A program made the translations under genes and the position numbers. From contig JAMPFQ010000011.1 in assembly GCA_023664345.1 (NCBI GenBank), positions 1 to 64,000 on the forward strand: DNA of 64,000 nt, read 5' to 3'. The stretch's first letter is position 1. Every line of letters begins with the position of its first letter. Shown in pieces: positions 61,478-64,000 of this stretch. The notes beneath the pieces were generated by a model. The model ran no database searches and was not told the DNA's origin. It saw nothing but the letters and a program-made list of their open reading frames with translations. This DNA comes from Lachnospiraceae bacterium (GTDB lineage: Bacteria; Bacillota; Clostridia; Lachnospirales; Lachnospiraceae).

Positions 61478-63058
61478 ATGATCAGGATAGAAGATCTTTC
61501 CGTGTCCTTTGGGGATACGGAAGCGGTAAAACATGTGAGTCTGGACCTGATTGACGGAGAGATCCTGGGGGTTGTGGGGGAGTCCGGTTCGGGAAAGTCC
61601 GTGACGGCGCTGACGCTGATGGGCCTGGTGTCCGATTCCGCGCAGGTCACTTCCGGCCGGATCCTCTTTGACGATGTGGCGCTGCGGGAAGCGGGAAAGC
61701 CCTGTGACAAGGGATTGTACAGGGCCTATCAGGGTGTCCGTATGTCCATGGTGTTCCAGGAGCCAATGACTTCCCTGAACCCTACCCAGAGAGTGGGCAG
61801 GCAGGTGGAGGAGATGCTCCGGCTGCACGCGGCGCTGAAAAGAGAGGAAATGCGGGAGAGGGTGTTGGAAGCTTTTCGGTCTGTGGGACTGCGGGATGTG
61901 GAGAAGGTCTATTCCTGTTATCCCCATCAGCTTTCCGGCGGGATGCGCCAGCGGGTCATGATCGCCATGGCGGTGATCCTGCATCCCAGGCTGATCGTGG
62001 CGGATGAACCCACCACGGCGCTGGATGTGACCATACAGAACCAGATCATCGAACTGCTCCGGGAGATCAACCGGAAGCAGGATAACGCCATGCTCTTTAT
62101 CACCCATGACCTGAACCTGGCGAGACGGTTGTGCAGCAGGATCGCAGTGATGAAGGATGGGGAAGTAGTGGAACTGGGGGAGACGGAGGAAATCTTTCGG
62201 AATCCGAAAGAAGCTTATACGAAACGGCTGATAGAGGCGGTTCCCTCCCGGGTAAAGCGCAGGAGGAACATTGCTGCCGTTCAGGGGCAGCCGATCCTCC
62301 GGGTGAGAGATCTGTCCGTCTATTATAAGGACGGCGGCAACAGTCTGTTTTCCCGCAGGAAAAAGCAGTGCGTGGTCTTTGGAGCGGAGTTTGAACTGTA
62401 TGCCGGGGAGAGCCTGGGACTGGTGGGGGAGAGCGGATGCGGCAAGACTTCTCTTTCCAAAGCCATATTGGGCATGAACAAGGAGATAGAGGGGGAGATT
62501 GTCCACACTACCCTGCGCCCCCAGATGATCTTTCAGGATCCCTACAGCAGCCTGAATCCCTCTAAGACCATCGGCTGGCTGCTGATGGAGCCGCTGCGGG
62601 CAAGGGCGGCGCTGGACCGGTCTTTTGCCATGACCGGCAAGGACATGGAGGCGGCTGCCTATGACATGCTCCACAAAGTGGGCATGGAGGACAGGTATTT
62701 TCACAGAAAGCCCTCCCAGCTTTCCGGAGGACAGAGACAGCGCGTCAGCATCGGCCAGGCGCTGATCACCCATCCCGGCATGATCGTGGCGGACGAGCCG
62801 GTGTCCGCGCTGGACGTGACCATTCAGGCGCAGATCATGGAACTGATGCAGAAGCTGCAGCAGGAGATGCACCTGTCCTACCTGTTCATTTCCCATGATA
62901 TCAACGTGGTCTATCGAATGTGCGACCGGATCATGGTCATGAAGGACGGCAGGATCATTGAGAGCGGGGAGACCGAGGAGATATTTGCTCATCCCAAAGA
63001 AGACTATACGAAACTGTTATTCTCGCGGGCAATGAGCCATAAGTCCAGGGAATCATGA
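61478..63058 (+). CDS. Fused double ATPase (DppD-DppF-like) of the importer
   Basis: A 526-residue protein with two complete ABC domains: Walker A GESGSGKS (residues ~34-41) with signature LSGGMRQR, and GESGCGKT (~318) with LSGGQRQR, plus DEPTTALD and DEPVSALD Walker B. The oligopeptide family usually encodes DppD and DppF separately; here they are one chain. The C-terminal RKPSQLSGGQ domain ends close to the stop. ATG 61478 follows GAGAGGGAGAA. Confidence 0.93.
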   Translation: MIRIEDLSVSFGDTEAVKHVSLDLIDGEILGVVGESGSGKSVTALTLMGLVSDSAQVTSGRILFDDVALREAGKPCDKGLYRAYQGVRMSMVFQEPMTSLNPTQRVGRQVEEMLRLHAALKREEMRERVLEAFRSVGLRDVEKVYSCYPHQLSGGMRQRVMIAMAVILHPRLIVADEPTTALDVTIQNQIIELLREINRKQDNAMLFITHDLNLARRLCSRIAVMKDGEVVELGETEEIFRNPKEAYTKRLIEAVPSRVKRRRNIAAVQGQPILRVRDLSVYYKDGGNSLFSRRKKQCVVFGAEFELYAGESLGLVGESGCGKTSLSKAILGMNKEIEGEIVHTTLRPQMIFQDPYSSLNPSKTIGWLLMEPLRARAALDRSFAMTGKDMEAAAYDMLHKVGMEDRYFHRKPSQLSGGQRQRVSIGQALITHPGMIVADEPVSALDVTIQAQIMELMQKLQQEMHLSYLFISHDINVVYRMCDRIMVMKDGRIIESGETEEIFAHPKEDYTKLLFSRAMSHKSRES

Positions 63059-63090
63059 TTCCCTTGGACCTTGGCGAATGCCGCGAGGGT

Positions 63091-63123
63091 CAAAGACCCC
63101 GTCAGCTTGCTACGGGGTCTTTG
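63091..63123 (+). terminator. Rho-independent terminator of the importer operon
   Basis: CAAAGACCCCGT (63091-63102) pairs with ACGGGGTCTTTG (63112-63123), 12 bp, with the T tract inside the stem. An upstream palindrome GGGAATCATGATTCCC spans the stop codon. Confidence 0.75.
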
Positions 63124-63166
63124 ATTGGGAAATCCTGAGACAACCTCATAAAACTTGGACTACTTT

Positions 63167-63212
63167 CCCTCCCGGAAGCATAAAATGCATCAGCAACCAA
63201 GCTTCGGGAGGG
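63167..63212 (+). promoter_or_regulatory. Hairpin hiding the ribosome site of the P-type ATPase
   Basis: CCCTCCCGGAAGC (63167-63179) pairs with GCTTCGGGAGGG (63201-63212) with one bulged G. The 3' arm contains the GGGAGGG ribosome site, seven bases before GTG 63220. In the folded state translation would be blocked. A ligand or RNA helper could open it, but no known riboswitch family was matched. Confidence 0.5.
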
Positions 63213-63219
63213 ATTTGTC

Positions 63220-64000
63220 GTGTTTGAACAGTGCAGCATACAGGAAACCTTACAACAACTGGAAAGCGACCTGGAACAGGGGCTTACGGAAAAGAACGCC
63301 GCCATCCGTCTTGCCAGGGACGGCAGGAACGAGATGCGGGGAGAGAGGAAAAAGACAGTCATAGAATCTTTTCTGGCGCAGCTGAACGACCCGCTGATCT
63401 ACGTGCTCATTGTGGCGGCGGTGGTTTCCGTGCTGCTCAAGGAGATCAGCGATGCGGCGATCATCGGGGTGGTGGTCTGCATGAATGCCGTGATAGGCAT
63501 GCTCCAGGAAGGAAAAGCCAGAAAGGCCCTGGAATCCTTAAAGAAACTGACCAGCCCCAGGGCAATCGTGATACGGGACGGGAAGCGCAGGGAGATTCCT
63601 GCGGCGGAACTGGTAAAAGGCGATATCGTCTGTCTGGAGGCGGGGTGCCAGGTTCCTGCGGATCTGCGGCTGACAGAGACGGTAAATTTAAAGATAGAGG
63701 AATCCGCCCTTACGGGGGAGTCCCTGCCTGTGGAAAAGGACGCCGCTTTCACAGGCAGGCGGGGAGAGCATCTGCCTCTGGGGGACAGGTATAACATGGC
63801 CTATATGTCCACCATAGTGACCTATGGCAGAGGCGAGGGAATCGTCACCGCGGTGGGGATGCAGACGGAGTTGGGACAGATTGCGGAAATGATCACCGGG
63901 GCAAAAGAGGAAATGACACCTCTGCAGAAGAGGCTGGGGGAATTGGGGAAAGTCTTAAGCTTCCTGTCCCTGCTCCTTTGTGCCACGCTGTTTGGACTGG
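63220..64000 (+). CDS. P-type cation-transporting ATPase, N-terminal part (cut by window)
   Basis: At least 260 residues run to the window end without a stop. The N-terminus QETLQQLESDLEQGLTEKNA resembles the cation_ATPase_N domain, NDPLIYVLIVAAVVSVLL and AIIGVVVCMNAVIGMLQEGK are membrane segments M1-M2, and IEESALTGESLPVEKDA is the actuator TGES near residue 164. The DKTGT phosphorylation site lies beyond the window. It is most like the PMCA/SERCA-type Ca2+ ATPases. The start is GTG 63220 after GGGAGGGATTTGTC. Confidence 0.9.
   Translation, partial: MFEQCSIQETLQQLESDLEQGLTEKNAAIRLARDGRNEMRGERKKTVIESFLAQLNDPLIYVLIVAAVVSVLLKEISDAAIIGVVVCMNAVIGMLQEGKARKALESLKKLTSPRAIVIRDGKRREIPAAELVKGDIVCLEAGCQVPADLRLTETVNLKIEESALTGESLPVEKDAAFTGRRGEHLPLGDRYNMAYMSTIVTYGRGEGIVTAVGMQTELGQIAEMITGAKEEMTPLQKRLGELGKVLSFLSLLLCATLFGL

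Noticed and set aside
63124..63219. yybP-ykoY or other known metal riboswitch
   Set aside because: Conserved sequence blocks of these families were not found; only the ribosome-site hairpin can be supported.

Overview
The window looks like a chromosomal segment of a gut Lachnospiraceae-type Firmicute (Clostridia). Reasons: strong AGGAGG ribosome binding sites, moderate GC with consensus TTGACA/TATAAT promoters, a GH120-type xylosidase and a GH27 alpha-galactosidase next to many hybrid two-component and c-di-GMP proteins, and Gram-positive style lipoproteins. Genus is not resolved. No phage capsid, portal, terminase, integrase, transposase or CRISPR array was seen.

Layout. 1-441: the end of a tRNA operon (Arg, His, Gln, Lys) with a terminator. 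464-8.7 kb: housekeeping and signalling genes (MATE exporter, tRNA-Leu, EAL phosphodiesterase, Ca2+/cation antiporter, GGDEF cyclase, CYTH phosphatase, DJ-1 family, ThyX-like). 8.87-26.4 kb: one co-directional block encoding a contractile injection system (CIS). In order it has a novel first gene, DUF4255 cap, PAAR-like tip, sheath, tube, a tail-chaperone pair with a possible -1 frameshift, a second tube-like protein, a small helical protein, an Afp7-like protein, gpD, gpV spike, gp25, two gpJ-like wedge proteins, a tail protein I, an AAA+ ATPase and an XRE regulator. No tape measure, receptor-binding fibre or payload is recognisable. Gaps in this block hold multi-hairpin repeats whose stems covary between copies, plus a 108-bp tandem duplication. 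These are the most unusual features in the window.

26.5-32.4 kb: Uma2, LysR with a divergent hydrolase operon, a DUF362 lipoprotein and a hydrolase-DUF3237 fusion. 32.5-40.2 kb: two paralogous hybrid histidine kinases flanking a decayed HEPN/MNT toxin-antitoxin pair and a nitroreductase. 40.2-44.7 kb: glycan catabolism (GH120, and a GH27 fused to rhodanese) around a DMT exporter. 44.8-55.1 kb: an ABC-F ATPase with an attenuator-like leader, an ankyrin protein, a heterodimeric ABC exporter, and a membrane zinc-ribbon/LRR protein paired with a membrane trypsin-like protease. 55.2-64 kb: folD, a chemoreceptor, an oligopeptide/nickel-type ABC importer operon with a fused double ATPase, and the start of a P-type cation ATPase cut by the window edge.

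All calls come from reading the sequence and from memory of protein families; no searches were run. Start codons were chosen mainly by ribosome binding site position and known family N-termini.
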